Assembly: GCF_934560975.1 (NCBI RefSeq)
Contig: NZ_CAKTFO010000002.1
Coordinates: forward strand, 62,001-126,000
Direction: 5' to 3'
Length of the DNA: 64,000 nucleotides
From: an uncultured Sphingomonas sp.
GTDB taxonomy: Bacteria; Pseudomonadota; Alphaproteobacteria; Sphingomonadales; Sphingomonadaceae
Shown here: positions 11,388 to 20,543 of the stretch, piece after piece
How the letters are laid out: each line of letters starts with the position of its first letter
Numbering within the stretch: the first letter of the stretch is position 1
Position numbers and translations under genes: made by a program
Notes under the pieces: generated by a model
Database searches by the model: none
What the model was told of the DNA's origin: nothing
What the model saw: only the letters and a program-made list of their open reading frames with translations

Positions 11388-14000
11388 ATGTCACTTCTGT
11401 CCGTTGCGCGGCAATCCGCCCGCACGCTCCTCCTGGCGTCGACGGTTACGCTCGCGCTCCTCCCCTCCACCCCGGCGCACGCTCAGACGAGCTATTACTT
11501 CCCCGATACGGCAGCCGACGATCTCGACCCGGCTATCCCATCGCCGGAGCAGTTCCTCGGCTACCCGATCGGCAGCCGCTACACCCGGCACGATCGTCTC
11601 GTGGAGTATATGCGCGAGCTGGCGCGCCTGTCCGATCGCGTCACGGTGAAAGAGATCGGCCGCACCTATGAAGACCGGCCGCTGATCACGCTGTTCGTCA
11701 CCTCGCCGCGTAACCATGCCCGGCTCGAGGCGATCCGCCGCGAGCATGCGGTGTTGGCCGATCCGAACGGCGCGGCAGTCGATCCGCGACAGGTACCGGT
11801 GGTAGTCGGCCTCTATTACAGCGTCCACGGCAACGAAACGTCGAGCGGCGAGGCTGCCCTGCTCACCGCTTATTATCTCGCCGCAGCCCGTTCGGAGCGG
11901 GTGAGGCACTGGCTCGACGACGCGGTTATCCTGATCGATCCGGCCCAGAATCCCGACGGGCGCGACCGTGCCGCAAACTGGCACAATAGTTGGCGCTCCA
12001 ACCCTCCCAGCGCCGACCCGCTCGACCGCGAACATGTCGAGGGGTTCCCGATGGGTCGCACCAACCATTATTACACTGACCTCAACCGCGACTGGCTGGC
12101 GATCACCCAAGCCGAGACCAGGACAAAGATCGACCTGTTTCACCAGTGGACACCCAACGTCCAGATCGACTTCCACGAGATGGGATCGGGCAGCACCTAC
12201 TATTTCGAGCCTTCACCTCCGGAGATGGAAAGCCCGCTTCTGCCCAAGGCGTCCTATGCGTTCAACCGCACGATGGCGCGCTACTATGCCCGCGCGCTCG
12301 ACCGGCTCGGCTCGCTTTATTACTCGGGTGAGAATTACGACAATTTTTCCCCGGTCTATGGCTCCACCTATCCCGACTTCCACGGCGGCGTGGGCGCCAC
12401 GTTTGAACAGGCCAGCTCGCGCGGCCTGGTACAGGACACCGCCAACGGGCCGTTGGAGTTCCGCTTCACCATCCGCAACCATGTAGCGACCGGGCTCGGC
12501 ACGATCGAAGGCGCCGTTGCCGAACATGCCGGCCTGTTCCAGTTGCAGCGGCAGTTTTTCCAGTCGGCGGTACAGCAGGGCGCCAAGGCCCGGCATGCCG
12601 CCTTCGTGTTCGGCGATCCCGCGGATCCTGGCCTGACGCGGCAGATGCTGGACCTGCTGCTTCAGCACCGGATCGAGGTCCATCCTCTCACCGCGCCGGT
12701 GACGATTGACGGGCAGCACTTCGATCCGGGGAGCGCCTATGTCGTACCCTCGCGCCAGCCGCAGTTCCGGCTGGTGCACTCCATCTTCGAGGAAACGCCG
12801 CCGGCGACCAAGACGGTCTATGGCAGCACATCCTATGCCATCGCACATGCTTATGGCCTGCGCGTCGGCCGGGCAGAACGCCTGCCGAAGATTGGCGCGG
12901 AAGTCACGGCGCTACCCGCAACAGCTGGCGGGGTTCGTGGCGCTGCGGGCGCTTATGCTTATGCCATCGACTGGCGCGATCTGAACGCACCGCGTGTCTT
13001 GTCCGCCCTGCTGCAACAGGGCATCCGCGTACGGGTCGCACAGTCGGGCTTCACGGCGGCGGCGCAGGACGGCAGCACGCCCTTTGGCATCGGCACGCTG
13101 ATTGTACCAGCCGCCGGTCAGTCACTCCAGCCCGATGCGCTCCATGCCGCAGTCGATGCTGCTGCGCGGGACGCGGGCGTGCCGGCCTACGCCTTGCCCA
13201 GCGGTGATAGCGTGGAGGGCGTCGATCTCGGCAGCGATGCGATCAAGGCGATCGAAAAGCCGGTCATCGCGCTGGTGGTAGGCGAAGGCGTCAACGCCTC
13301 GGAGATCGGCTCGACCTGGTTCGCGCTGAGCGAGCGGCTGCACTATCCGGTGACGAAGCTCGACATCGCCCAGATCGCGCAGGCTCCGCTCGATCGATAT
13401 ACCAGCATCGTCCTGGCCGGCGGGTCTTATTCAAGCTGGAGTGACGCGACCGTTTCCCGCGTAAAGACCTGGATCGAAGCAGGCGGCTCACTGATCGCCT
13501 TCGGTACCGCCGCACGCTGGGCGGTCAGCAAGGGGCTGATCGGCAGCGAGGCGAAAGATGCGCAGGCCAAGGCTGGCACGGACGATTCCGCCGGCACCGT
13601 CCGGAGGGACTTTGCCGACCGGCGCGACGTGGAGGCGCAGGGCCGCACCTCAGGCAATCTCGTCTCGGCGGATGTCGATGTCACCCATCCGCTTGCCTTC
13701 GGTGTGCCGCGGCGTGCCTTTTTCGTGCAAAAGGACAGCGAGGTGGTGCTGGCTCCGATCGCCGATCCCTTCTCTACCGTGGTGGCGGTGGATCGCCAGC
13801 CGCTGGTCAACGGCTATATGTCGGACAGGCTGCACAAGCGGCTGGCAGGCTCGGTCTGGGCGCAGGTCGCGCGGGCTGGAAAAGGAAATGTCGTGCTGTT
13901 CGCAGACGATCCCGCACATCGCAAATACTGGCTCGGCACCGAACGGCTGCTGATCAACGGGCTGTTCTTTTCCAAAGAGCTCACCCCCACCGGCCGGTAG
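11388..14000 (+). CDS. Secreted M14-family zinc carboxypeptidase
   Basis: 870 residues from the ATG at 11388, with AAAGGATACGAA before it. Signal peptide about 1-33 (hydrophobic LLLASTVTLALLPS, cut after AHAQ). The M14 catalytic domain spans roughly 60-400: zinc ligands His147 and Glu150 in YSVHGNETSS, third His in IDFHEMGS (about 263), substrate-binding NPDGRDR and DLNRDW, and a probable catalytic Glu in GATFEQASSRG. The C-terminal half is a long extra region with a glutamine-amidotransferase-like look (IVLAGGSYSSW, LIAFGTAARWA), seen in large periplasmic M14 enzymes. The ORF extends upstream through the receptor end; that part is not coding. Probably degrades peptides entering through the neighbouring receptor. 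Confidence 0.9.
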   Translation: MSLLSVARQSARTLLLASTVTLALLPSTPAHAQTSYYFPDTAADDLDPAIPSPEQFLGYPIGSRYTRHDRLVEYMRELARLSDRVTVKEIGRTYEDRPLITLFVTSPRNHARLEAIRREHAVLADPNGAAVDPRQVPVVVGLYYSVHGNETSSGEAALLTAYYLAAARSERVRHWLDDAVILIDPAQNPDGRDRAANWHNSWRSNPPSADPLDREHVEGFPMGRTNHYYTDLNRDWLAITQAETRTKIDLFHQWTPNVQIDFHEMGSGSTYYFEPSPPEMESPLLPKASYAFNRTMARYYARALDRLGSLYYSGENYDNFSPVYGSTYPDFHGGVGATFEQASSRGLVQDTANGPLEFRFTIRNHVATGLGTIEGAVAEHAGLFQLQRQFFQSAVQQGAKARHAAFVFGDPADPGLTRQMLDLLLQHRIEVHPLTAPVTIDGQHFDPGSAYVVPSRQPQFRLVHSIFEETPPATKTVYGSTSYAIAHAYGLRVGRAERLPKIGAEVTALPATAGGVRGAAGAYAYAIDWRDLNAPRVLSALLQQGIRVRVAQSGFTAAAQDGSTPFGIGTLIVPAAGQSLQPDALHAAVDAAARDAGVPAYALPSGDSVEGVDLGSDAIKAIEKPVIALVVGEGVNASEIGSTWFALSERLHYPVTKLDIAQIAQAPLDRYTSIVLAGGSYSSWSDATVSRVKTWIEAGGSLIAFGTAARWAVSKGLIGSEAKDAQAKAGTDDSAGTVRRDFADRRDVEAQGRTSGNLVSADVDVTHPLAFGVPRRAFFVQKDSEVVLAPIADPFSTVVAVDRQPLVNGYMSDRLHKRLAGSVWAQVARAGKGNVVLFADDPAHRKYWLGTERLLINGLFFSKELTPTGR

Positions 14001-14007
14001 ACGAAAT

Positions 14008-14038
14008 GGGCCTGCGGGATGCCTGATCCCGCAGGCCC
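14008..14038. terminator. Bidirectional hairpin between M14 gene and M20 pseudogene
   Basis: Perfect 13-base arms GGGCCTGCGGGAT / ATCCCGCAGGCCC with a 5-base loop, lying between two convergent stops (14000 and 14045). No long T-run, but the stem is very stable and the position fits a shared terminator. Confidence 0.75.
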
Positions 14039-14044
14039 ACGGGC

Positions 14045-14744
14045 TCATCCGGTTGCGGCGATCTGGTGGAGGAAGTCGACATAACCCATCACGGCATCGT
14101 CATACCCGAAGACCTTTGGGTTGCTGCTCTCGATCAGCAGGTATTCGTCGGGAGCGTGAGCGCCATTGCCATGGCCGAAGCCGAACTGTCCCGCCGGCAA
14201 GGACGCCGGAGCGGAGGTAAAAACATACCCGGGCCACGAACCGGCTGATCGCGGGTAGATGGTTGTCGATATGCCCGCGCGCGCCAGGCTGGCAAGCTCC
14301 GCCCTGATCAGGGTGGAATTCTCGTCCGTCTCGGTCGGATCGTAGCCACCCGACACATTCACCTCGACATCGCCATAACCACGCTTGGCGAGGTGCGCCT
14401 TCAACTTGGCTACGCAGTCGTCCTTGTTTTGGTTCGGCACGAGCCGCATGTCGATCTTCGCCACCGCTCGGGAGGACAGGATCGTCTTGCCGCCGACGCC
14501 GGTATAGCCGGCGACCAGCCCTTCGATGTTGACCGTGGGCATGGCGGCGAAGCCTTCCAGCGTCTGCTGCCAGGTCATGTCGCCGACGAACTTGGCGACA
14601 CCCATCTGCGTCATCTCGCGTTGCTGGTTCAATCCCAGATGCCTCGGCCGCACCGGCAGCGGTGGCGGCAAGCACCGTTGTGCCCAGCACAGCCCCGCGA
14701 AGCACTTCACGGTGGACCGGCGACGCCGGTTGAAGATCGTCCAT
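14045..14744 (-). pseudogene. Remnant of an exported M20-family peptidase
   Basis: The start at 14744 has a strong ribosome-binding site (GAGGGAGGAC) and encodes a leader MDDLQPASPVHREVLRGAVLG then an Ala-rich hydrophobic stretch, like a Tat or Sec signal. After about 35 codons the frame changes. In another frame the C-terminal part of an M20 peptidase continues to 14045: dimerisation domain (GGKTILSSRAVAKIDMRLVP), then GAHAPDEYLLIES and a final helix. The zinc-binding N-terminal catalytic half (the H-x-D motif region) is missing, so a deletion with frameshift near 14630-14650 fused the leader to the tail. Cannot be active. Its place beside a receptor and an M14 peptidase fits a former peptide-degradation locus. 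Confidence 0.8.
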
Positions 14745-14874
14745 GTGATTGTCCTCCCTCTTGATTACTGAACGAGAATGAAGCGCACACGAGATCTCCG
14801 ACAAAGCCGCAACACACGGCTCCGGACCATCGCAAGTGCAAGGCATCCCGGCAGGCCGGGCATGACTGAGAGCT

Positions 14875-15804
14875 TCAACAAGCGACCTTCATTTCCGGAG
14901 CTTGGTCCGGCTTCACCTGTCGGCTGCGCCGCCCATCGATCGCGACCGGCGGTTCGCCATGGATCGTCACCCGCCGGACGATCCGGCGCTGATCGCCATA
15001 ATCATCGATCGCATAGTGCTGGGTTGCGCGATTGTCCCAAATTGCCACATCGCCAGCCCGCCAACTCCAGCGAACCGTGTTCTCCAGTCGCGTGATGTGT
15101 GTTTGAAAGATCTCGTACATGCGCCGGGACTCGCTTTCCCCGAGCCCGACGAACTTTTTGAAGAAGGCGCCAAGCACGAGGCTGCGCTCACCCGTTTCAG
15201 GATGAACCCGGACCAGCGGATGCTCGGCTTCGTACACCGTCTTGATGAATTCGGCCTGATACGCATCTGTGCCCGCGTCGCGCTCCGTCTGGTTCGCCGC
15301 ATAGTCATAGTCGTTGCTGTGGATCGACCATAACTCATCTGCGAGCGCGCGCAGCGGAGCGGGCAGCCGCGCATAGGCCTCCGCCGCATTCGCCCATACC
15401 GTGTCGCCGCCAACGGCCGGGATCACGACCGCACGCAGGATAGACGCGGCGGGATAGCTGGTCACGAAGGTCAGGTCTGTATGCCAGACGTTCGACTTGC
15501 CGCCATGCTTCGAGTCCAGCTCAAGCAGGAAATCGCCGACCTGCGCCGGCGCGGTTGGATGCGTAGTCGGCGTACCGAGCCGCCGGCCGAACGCCTGATG
15601 CCCGGCATCGTCCAGGTGATGCTGGTCACGAAAGAACAGCACCTTGTGGCGGCAGAGCGCGCGCCACACTCGGCCAAGGGTCTCGTCGTCGAGGTCGGGC
15701 GCAAGCTTCACCCCCTGCACCACCCCGCCGATGCGGCCGGCGACAGGCGCGATGTCGAGGGCGTTGGTGGCATCGGCGGCGTTGGACATGCGTTGTGCAG
15801 ACAT
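14875..15804 (-). CDS. Fe(II)/2-oxoglutarate dioxygenase, alkylsulfatase (Rv3406/AtsK) type
   Basis: TauD/TfdA-family enzyme of about 309 residues. The iron ligands are visible as WHTDLTF (H-x-D) and the distal His in NRATQHYAIDDYGDQRR, which also carries the 2-oxoglutarate Arg (RRIVRRVTI). Stretches such as YPAASILRAVVIPAVGGDTVWAN and VHPETGERSLVLG closely resemble, from memory, the sulfate-ester dioxygenases Rv3406 of M. tuberculosis and AtsK of Pseudomonas, which cleave alkyl sulfates to aldehyde and sulfate. I chose ATG 15804 because CCGGAG precedes it; ATG 15819 would overlap the lysR stop as ATGA. Downstream of lysR, same strand. The substrate (alkyl sulfate versus taurine or a related sulfonate) is inferred. 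Confidence 0.88.
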   Translation of the reverse strand: MSAQRMSNAADATNALDIAPVAGRIGGVVQGVKLAPDLDDETLGRVWRALCRHKVLFFRDQHHLDDAGHQAFGRRLGTPTTHPTAPAQVGDFLLELDSKHGGKSNVWHTDLTFVTSYPAASILRAVVIPAVGGDTVWANAAEAYARLPAPLRALADELWSIHSNDYDYAANQTERDAGTDAYQAEFIKTVYEAEHPLVRVHPETGERSLVLGAFFKKFVGLGESESRRMYEIFQTHITRLENTVRWSWRAGDVAIWDNRATQHYAIDDYGDQRRIVRRVTIHGEPPVAIDGRRSRQVKPDQAPEMKVAC

Positions 15805-15815
15805 GGTGACTCCGG

Positions 15816-16790
15816 TCATGCGGCTATCGTCGTTCTAGGCTGGGTTTGCAGAAGGCTTGCGACCGAGACCGCGTGCGGCCTTTGCCGCGCTTCGAGCAGC
15901 CAGGTTTTCAGCATGACTACCTCAGGCCGCTGAGGTCGGTCGCCATGCTCGACGACATGGTAGCCGCGCTTGCTGCGCAGCGGCGTGCGAGACAGCGGAA
16001 CGAGGCCGCCGCCGGCGACCAGGTCGTCGATCAGCGGCGTCCAGCCGATGCAGACGCCCTGACCGAGCAGCGCCGCCTGCAGGACCAGCTGGAAATTGTC
16101 GAAGGCAGGTCCATCCTGGTCACCGCTAGCGGGAAGATCGTGCGCGGCCAGCCAGTCGGCCCAGGTAAACCAGCGATCCTTGCCGGGCGCGCGCAGGTGA
16201 AGGAGCCGCATGCCCTGGATCTCGGATATGGCGAGCGGCAGCGCCCGACCGGCCAGATAAGCAGGCGCACAGACCGGATAGACCTCTTCGGAGAAGATCG
16301 GCGTGGTGCGATAGCTGCCCCATCCGCCGCGGCCGAACATGATGCCAAGGTCGAAGTCCGCGCTGGTCGCGTCCACCTCGGCCTGCGTGGTGGCGACCCG
16401 CACCTCGATGCCAGGCAGCAGTCGCTCCAACTCCGTCAAGCGCGGCATCAGCCACCAGGCGGCAAAGCCATAGTCGGTCAGGATCTGGATCGACCGGCGG
16501 GTCGCCTGTCGCCGCACCCGATCCACGCCTTCTGCCAGCGTTTTCAGACCCTGTTCGACATTGGCGAACAACGCAGCGCCTGCAGGGGTCAATTCCACGC
16601 CGCGATGTCGTCGCAAGAACAGCTCGACGCCGAGCTCGCTCTCCAGCTCCGATATCTGCTGGCTGACCCGGGCCTGCGACATGGTCAGCTCATTTGCGGC
16701 GCCGGTGAACCGGCCGTGCCGGGCCGCAGCCTCGAACACGGCCATGCCCTTCAGCGGCAGTCGGTGAAAGCGCGGTGCGATTAGCTCCAC
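15816..16790 (-). CDS. LysR-family transcriptional regulator
   Basis: 324 residues: winged-helix N-terminus (FEAAARHGRFTGAANELTMSQARVSQQISELESELGVELFLR) and a GcvA-like effector domain (RSIQILTDYGFAAWWLMPRL). It runs into the dioxygenase gene on the same strand and is divergent from a TonB-dependent receptor at 16948, the classic arrangement for a LysR protein that controls both its own operon and the facing one from the shared 157-base intergenic region. The inducer is unknown; a sulfur or sulfate-ester signal is plausible from context. Confidence 0.92.
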   Translation of the reverse strand: MELIAPRFHRLPLKGMAVFEAAARHGRFTGAANELTMSQARVSQQISELESELGVELFLRRHRGVELTPAGAALFANVEQGLKTLAEGVDRVRRQATRRSIQILTDYGFAAWWLMPRLTELERLLPGIEVRVATTQAEVDATSADFDLGIMFGRGGWGSYRTTPIFSEEVYPVCAPAYLAGRALPLAISEIQGMRLLHLRAPGKDRWFTWADWLAAHDLPASGDQDGPAFDNFQLVLQAALLGQGVCIGWTPLIDDLVAGGGLVPLSRTPLRSKRGYHVVEHGDRPQRPEVVMLKTWLLEARQRPHAVSVASLLQTQPRTTIAA

Positions 16791-16848
16791 TTATGCCACC
16801 CTTAAGAATCCGATGGGTTCAAGCCCTGTGGGTCCAAGCGTAGCTATA

Positions 16849-16869
16849 TTCTATCTTGAGGGTAGAGAA
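16849..16869. promoter_or_regulatory. Candidate LysR binding site in divergent promoter
   Basis: Imperfect dyad beginning TTCTATCTT and ending GGTAGAGAA, with matching TTCT/AGAA ends, in the intergenic region between lysR and the receptor. LysR proteins usually bind T-N11-A dyads in such regions. Only the ends of the dyad match, so this is tentative. Confidence 0.35.
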
Positions 16870-16947
16870 TTGCTGTTCACCTTGGCGAAGCTCAGCTTTC
16901 GCGGCGGCACAGTGAAGCGCCTCTCCCGAACTCGGAACGGAGGGGGA

Positions 16948-19260
16948 ATGCACGTGAAGATCATCGTGTCAGCGATCAGCCGGGTGGCGATCGTCGCCGC
17001 TCTTGCTCGGGGTGGAGCAGCCTTTGCCGGCGAAACGGCGCCAGTTGATGGTGCGGTGCCGGCGGACGCGGGCGAGATCGTCGTCACTGCCACCAAACGC
17101 GCCGCCAGCGCGCAGGAAGTGCCGCTTTCGCTGACCGTCCTGGATCCGCGTACCATCACCGAGCAGCACCTGCGCGACACGGTGGCGCTCGCTCGCCAGA
17201 CGCCGAACCTTGTCGCCGAGTCTGCGATGGGCGCCGCCATGCCGCGCTTTCGCCTGCGCGGCATCGGCACCAACGACTTCACGCCGACGACCGCATCGCC
17301 GGTCGGCGTCTATGAGGACGAGGTGTATATCAGCGCGGCCGCAGGCCTCAGCCGCCCGCTTTACGATCTCGAACGGGTGGAGGTACTGCGCGGCCCGCAG
17401 GGTACGCTATGGGGCAAGAACACCACCGCTGGCGCGATCCACTATGTCACCACCAAGCCGGGCGACGTGCAGTCGGGCCAGGTCCAGCTCTCCTATGGCA
17501 CCGATGACACGCGCGAAGCCGAAGCCGGGATCGGCGGCCCCATCTCCGAAACGCTCAGCTATCGCCTCGCCGGCGTCTACAAGCATCGTGATGGCCAATT
17601 CTTCAACGACTACACCGGTAGCGAGGTCGGCAGCTACGACATCTGGGATCTGCGCGGGCAGCTGAAATGGGATCTCGCCCCCGGATCGACCCTGATCGTC
17701 AAGGGCCATGGCGGTCGCACCCGTCAAGGGCAGCCGCTCCAGCATGTCGGCATCCTCGCGGGCGGCGCCGACAGCGACGGTTATGTCGAGCGGGACAAGC
17801 GCGATGCACTCAGCAACAACGGCCCCGGCAACACCTGGGCGCGCCGTGCCGGAACGGATGCGCATCTCGACGTCGATCTCGGTGGCGCGACGCTGACCAA
17901 CATTGCCGCCTATGAATGGGCGAGTTCGCTGATCTACTCGGACGACGATGCCAATCCAGTGTCCAGCTATCACGAACGTTATGGTGGCGGATCGCACACA
18001 TTCACCGACGAACTTCGTATCGCTTCCCCGGCGGACGAGGCGTTCGGCTGGATCGTCGGCGGCTATTACTTGCACGACCGCACCAAGAGCTTCGGCCAGC
18101 TCGGCCTTTACAGCCCGACGAACTTCGGCGTGAACGGCATCGCCTACGATCTGCGGGTGGACACCGACAATCTCGCCGGCTTCGCCAACCTGTCCTACGC
18201 GGTGACGCCAAGCCTGAAGCTGTCCGCCGGCGCACGCTATACCTGGGAGCGCAAGTCCGTCTTCGGCATCGCGTTCGAATATGCGACCAACCCGGCCAAT
18301 GTGTTCGACATCAGCGACCCGACCATCACCTATATCGACACCGCGGCCGGCATCTACCAGAATGGTCCCGGCCAGCCGATCGATCCGGTGCGCCCGCGCA
18401 AGGCGTGGAAGAAGCTGACTTGGGATGCCTCCGCCGACTACGAAGTGACGGACGGCGTGCGGCTGTTCGGCCGCGTGGCGCGCGGCTTCCGCTCCGGCAA
18501 TTACAACGCCTATATCGCGACACCGTCGGACCTGTCGGTCTATGATCCCGAGACGCTCACTTCCTACGAGGCGGGGATCAAGACGAACTTGCTGGATCGC
18601 AGGCTGACCCTGAACATGACCGGCTTCCATTACGATTTCGACGACATGCAGGTCACCGTGTTGCGGGACGTCGGTACGCGGACGCAGAATGCCGCCAAGG
18701 CACGCGTCGACGGGCTCGAAGTGGAGGCAGTGGCACGGCCCGTCGCCGGGCTGACCCTCAACACCGGCTGGGGATTTCAGGACGGCAAGTATCGCGATTT
18801 CCGCAACGCGTCCGCGCCGTTCCCGATCAACCGGGGCGTGCCGCTGGACCTGTCCGGACAGCGGCTCGAACGGGCGCCGCGGCACACGCTGAACCTGGCG
18901 GGCACCTATGAGACTACGGTCGGCGCCGGCACGCTCCGGCTCAACACGGACTGGCGCTATGCCAGCCGCTACCGTTTCCACATCTGGTCCGACGTGACCG
19001 ACAACACGCCGGCTCCGTTTCTCGATACGCCGGACCTGCGCGCACTGGTACGCAACACGTTCAGCCAGGACGGTTACTGGCTCGGCAACGCCACCATCAC
19101 CTATCGCTTCGCCAGCGGGCTAGAGACCTCGCTGTGGGTGCGCAACATCACGGATCAGGCCTATAACACGAACGCCTTCGGCATGTTCTTCAACCGTTCG
19201 ATCAGCACCTATCCGGGCGAGCGGCGGACCGGCGGCGTCTCGCTCGGCTACCGCTTTTGA
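16948..19260 (+). CDS. TonB-dependent outer-membrane receptor (LysR/dioxygenase locus)
   Basis: 770 residues from the ATG at 16948, which has a strong GGAGGGGG site just upstream; the longer ORF start at 16813 would lie in the promoter. Signal peptide about 1-27 (ends AAFAG), TonB-box-like GEIVVTATKR, plug with RFRLRGIGTNDF and VEVLRGPQGTLWGKNTTAGAIHYVT, then the barrel ending in a terminal Phe (SLGYRF). This belongs to the FecA/CirA-like group with the E-V-L-R-G-P-Q-G-T-L motif. Divergent from lysR and directly followed by an MFS transporter, so it may import the same compound, possibly a sulfate ester or sulfonate; the cargo is inferred only. Confidence 0.93.
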   Translation: MHVKIIVSAISRVAIVAALARGGAAFAGETAPVDGAVPADAGEIVVTATKRAASAQEVPLSLTVLDPRTITEQHLRDTVALARQTPNLVAESAMGAAMPRFRLRGIGTNDFTPTTASPVGVYEDEVYISAAAGLSRPLYDLERVEVLRGPQGTLWGKNTTAGAIHYVTTKPGDVQSGQVQLSYGTDDTREAEAGIGGPISETLSYRLAGVYKHRDGQFFNDYTGSEVGSYDIWDLRGQLKWDLAPGSTLIVKGHGGRTRQGQPLQHVGILAGGADSDGYVERDKRDALSNNGPGNTWARRAGTDAHLDVDLGGATLTNIAAYEWASSLIYSDDDANPVSSYHERYGGGSHTFTDELRIASPADEAFGWIVGGYYLHDRTKSFGQLGLYSPTNFGVNGIAYDLRVDTDNLAGFANLSYAVTPSLKLSAGARYTWERKSVFGIAFEYATNPANVFDISDPTITYIDTAAGIYQNGPGQPIDPVRPRKAWKKLTWDASADYEVTDGVRLFGRVARGFRSGNYNAYIATPSDLSVYDPETLTSYEAGIKTNLLDRRLTLNMTGFHYDFDDMQVTVLRDVGTRTQNAAKARVDGLEVEAVARPVAGLTLNTGWGFQDGKYRDFRNASAPFPINRGVPLDLSGQRLERAPRHTLNLAGTYETTVGAGTLRLNTDWRYASRYRFHIWSDVTDNTPAPFLDTPDLRALVRNTFSQDGYWLGNATITYRFASGLETSLWVRNITDQAYNTNAFGMFFNRSISTYPGERRTGGVSLGYRF

Positions 19261-19268
19261 GACTGGCC

Positions 19269-20438
19269 GTGACTTCCGCTGAAGCACAAGGTGCGTGGCG
19301 CACGATGCTCGGCATCGGAGCCGCGACCGCGGCGGCGCATATCGGCAACAATTTCGCCACCTATCTCATCGGCGGTCTGATCGATCGCTACGGCTTCACC
19401 CCTGTCGCGATGGGGGCGTGGAACATGGCGGAAACGCTCTCCTACGCCTGCGCCATGTTCCTGATCACGCCGTTTGTCTCCATGCTGAACCCGCGCCGGC
19501 TGGCAATCTTGGCCGGCCTGATCGTGATCGTCGCGCAGGCACTGGGCGCGCTTACCGGATCCTACCCGTTGCTGCTGCTTACCCGCATCGGCACCGGGAT
19601 CGGCTTCGGCCTTGCCAACACCGCACTCAATCTTGCCGCCGCCGGTACGCGGCATCCGGCGCGCGCGATCTCGATCGGCATAACCTGCCAGACGATCCTC
19701 TATGCCGGGATCAACCTTGGTCTACCGCTGGTCGGAGAGGCGGCGGGCGTGACGGGCATGTTCGCCGCGCTGGCAGGCCTGTCCGCTTTGCTGACACTCG
19801 GCGCGACGTTACTGCCGAGCCACGGAGGCACACTTTCCGACCAACCGGTGCGACTTAGGACCGGCAGCCACGGCGCGCGGGTGCTGGTCGCCATGGCACT
19901 GTTCACGTTCGGCAGCCTGATGATTTGGCCGTTCATGGAGCGGGCCGCACATGCGATCGGACTGTCCGCTGTCGAGTTCGGACGCTTTCAAAGCGTCGCG
20001 ACTTTGGCCAGCGCCTTCGGCAACGTGATCCTGGCGGCGACGGTGGGGCGGATCCGGCAGGACATCGCCGTCGGCGTGGCGTTGCTGCTATGCGGCGTAG
20101 CCTGTGCCGCGCTCACCACCGTTGCAAACCATGCCCTGTTCGCAACCGCGCTCGTCGCCTATAACGTCGCTTGGTTCGTCAGCTACCCGCTGCTGCTCGG
20201 CATCGCCTACCGCGTCAGTTCCGATGGCTCGCTGGCGATACTCTGTTCGGCGGTATGGCTGCTGATGATGTCGCTCGGTTCGCTCGCCACCGGCTTCATC
20301 GCGCAGACGCTCGGCGGCTACGGGGCAGTCGGTCCGCTCGGGCTCGGCTTCTGCATCCTCGCCGCGCTCTCCGCCGCGTCGCTCGCCCGCCCGGTCGCGG
20401 TAAACCCGCTCAAGGCCCCGCCGTCGTCAGCAGGTTGA
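19269..20438 (+). CDS. Major facilitator superfamily transporter
   Basis: About 389 residues, nearly all hydrophobic, with around twelve predicted membrane helices and a typical inter-helix R-x-G-T-G-I-G-F-G motif in LLTRIGTGIGFGLANTALN. The start is uncertain: GTG 19269 or a TTG at 19257 that overlaps the receptor stop; no clear ribosome-binding site precedes either, so translation is probably coupled to the receptor. As the second gene of the receptor operon, it would carry the imported compound across the inner membrane. Substrate unknown. Confidence 0.87.
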   Translation: MTSAEAQGAWRTMLGIGAATAAAHIGNNFATYLIGGLIDRYGFTPVAMGAWNMAETLSYACAMFLITPFVSMLNPRRLAILAGLIVIVAQALGALTGSYPLLLLTRIGTGIGFGLANTALNLAAAGTRHPARAISIGITCQTILYAGINLGLPLVGEAAGVTGMFAALAGLSALLTLGATLLPSHGGTLSDQPVRLRTGSHGARVLVAMALFTFGSLMIWPFMERAAHAIGLSAVEFGRFQSVATLASAFGNVILAATVGRIRQDIAVGVALLLCGVACAALTTVANHALFATALVAYNVAWFVSYPLLLGIAYRVSSDGSLAILCSAVWLLMMSLGSLATGFIAQTLGGYGAVGPLGLGFCILAALSAASLARPVAVNPLKAPPSSAG

Positions 20439-20543
20439 TGCGTTCTGGCCAGGATCAGCCCAGTACGCGTCACCGGGATTGAGCTACCGATTGCCAACTA
20501 TCGAGATTACCACAATACCGATGTCTAACCAGATCCCGCACGG

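Noticed and set aside
14847..14860. Terminator after the dioxygenase gene (CCCGGC/GCCGGG)
   Set aside because: Only six base pairs, a 2-base loop and no T-run; not convincing on its own.
17407..18981. 524-residue minus-strand ORF
   Set aside because: Antisense to a well-supported TonB-dependent receptor with matching barrel features on the plus strand.
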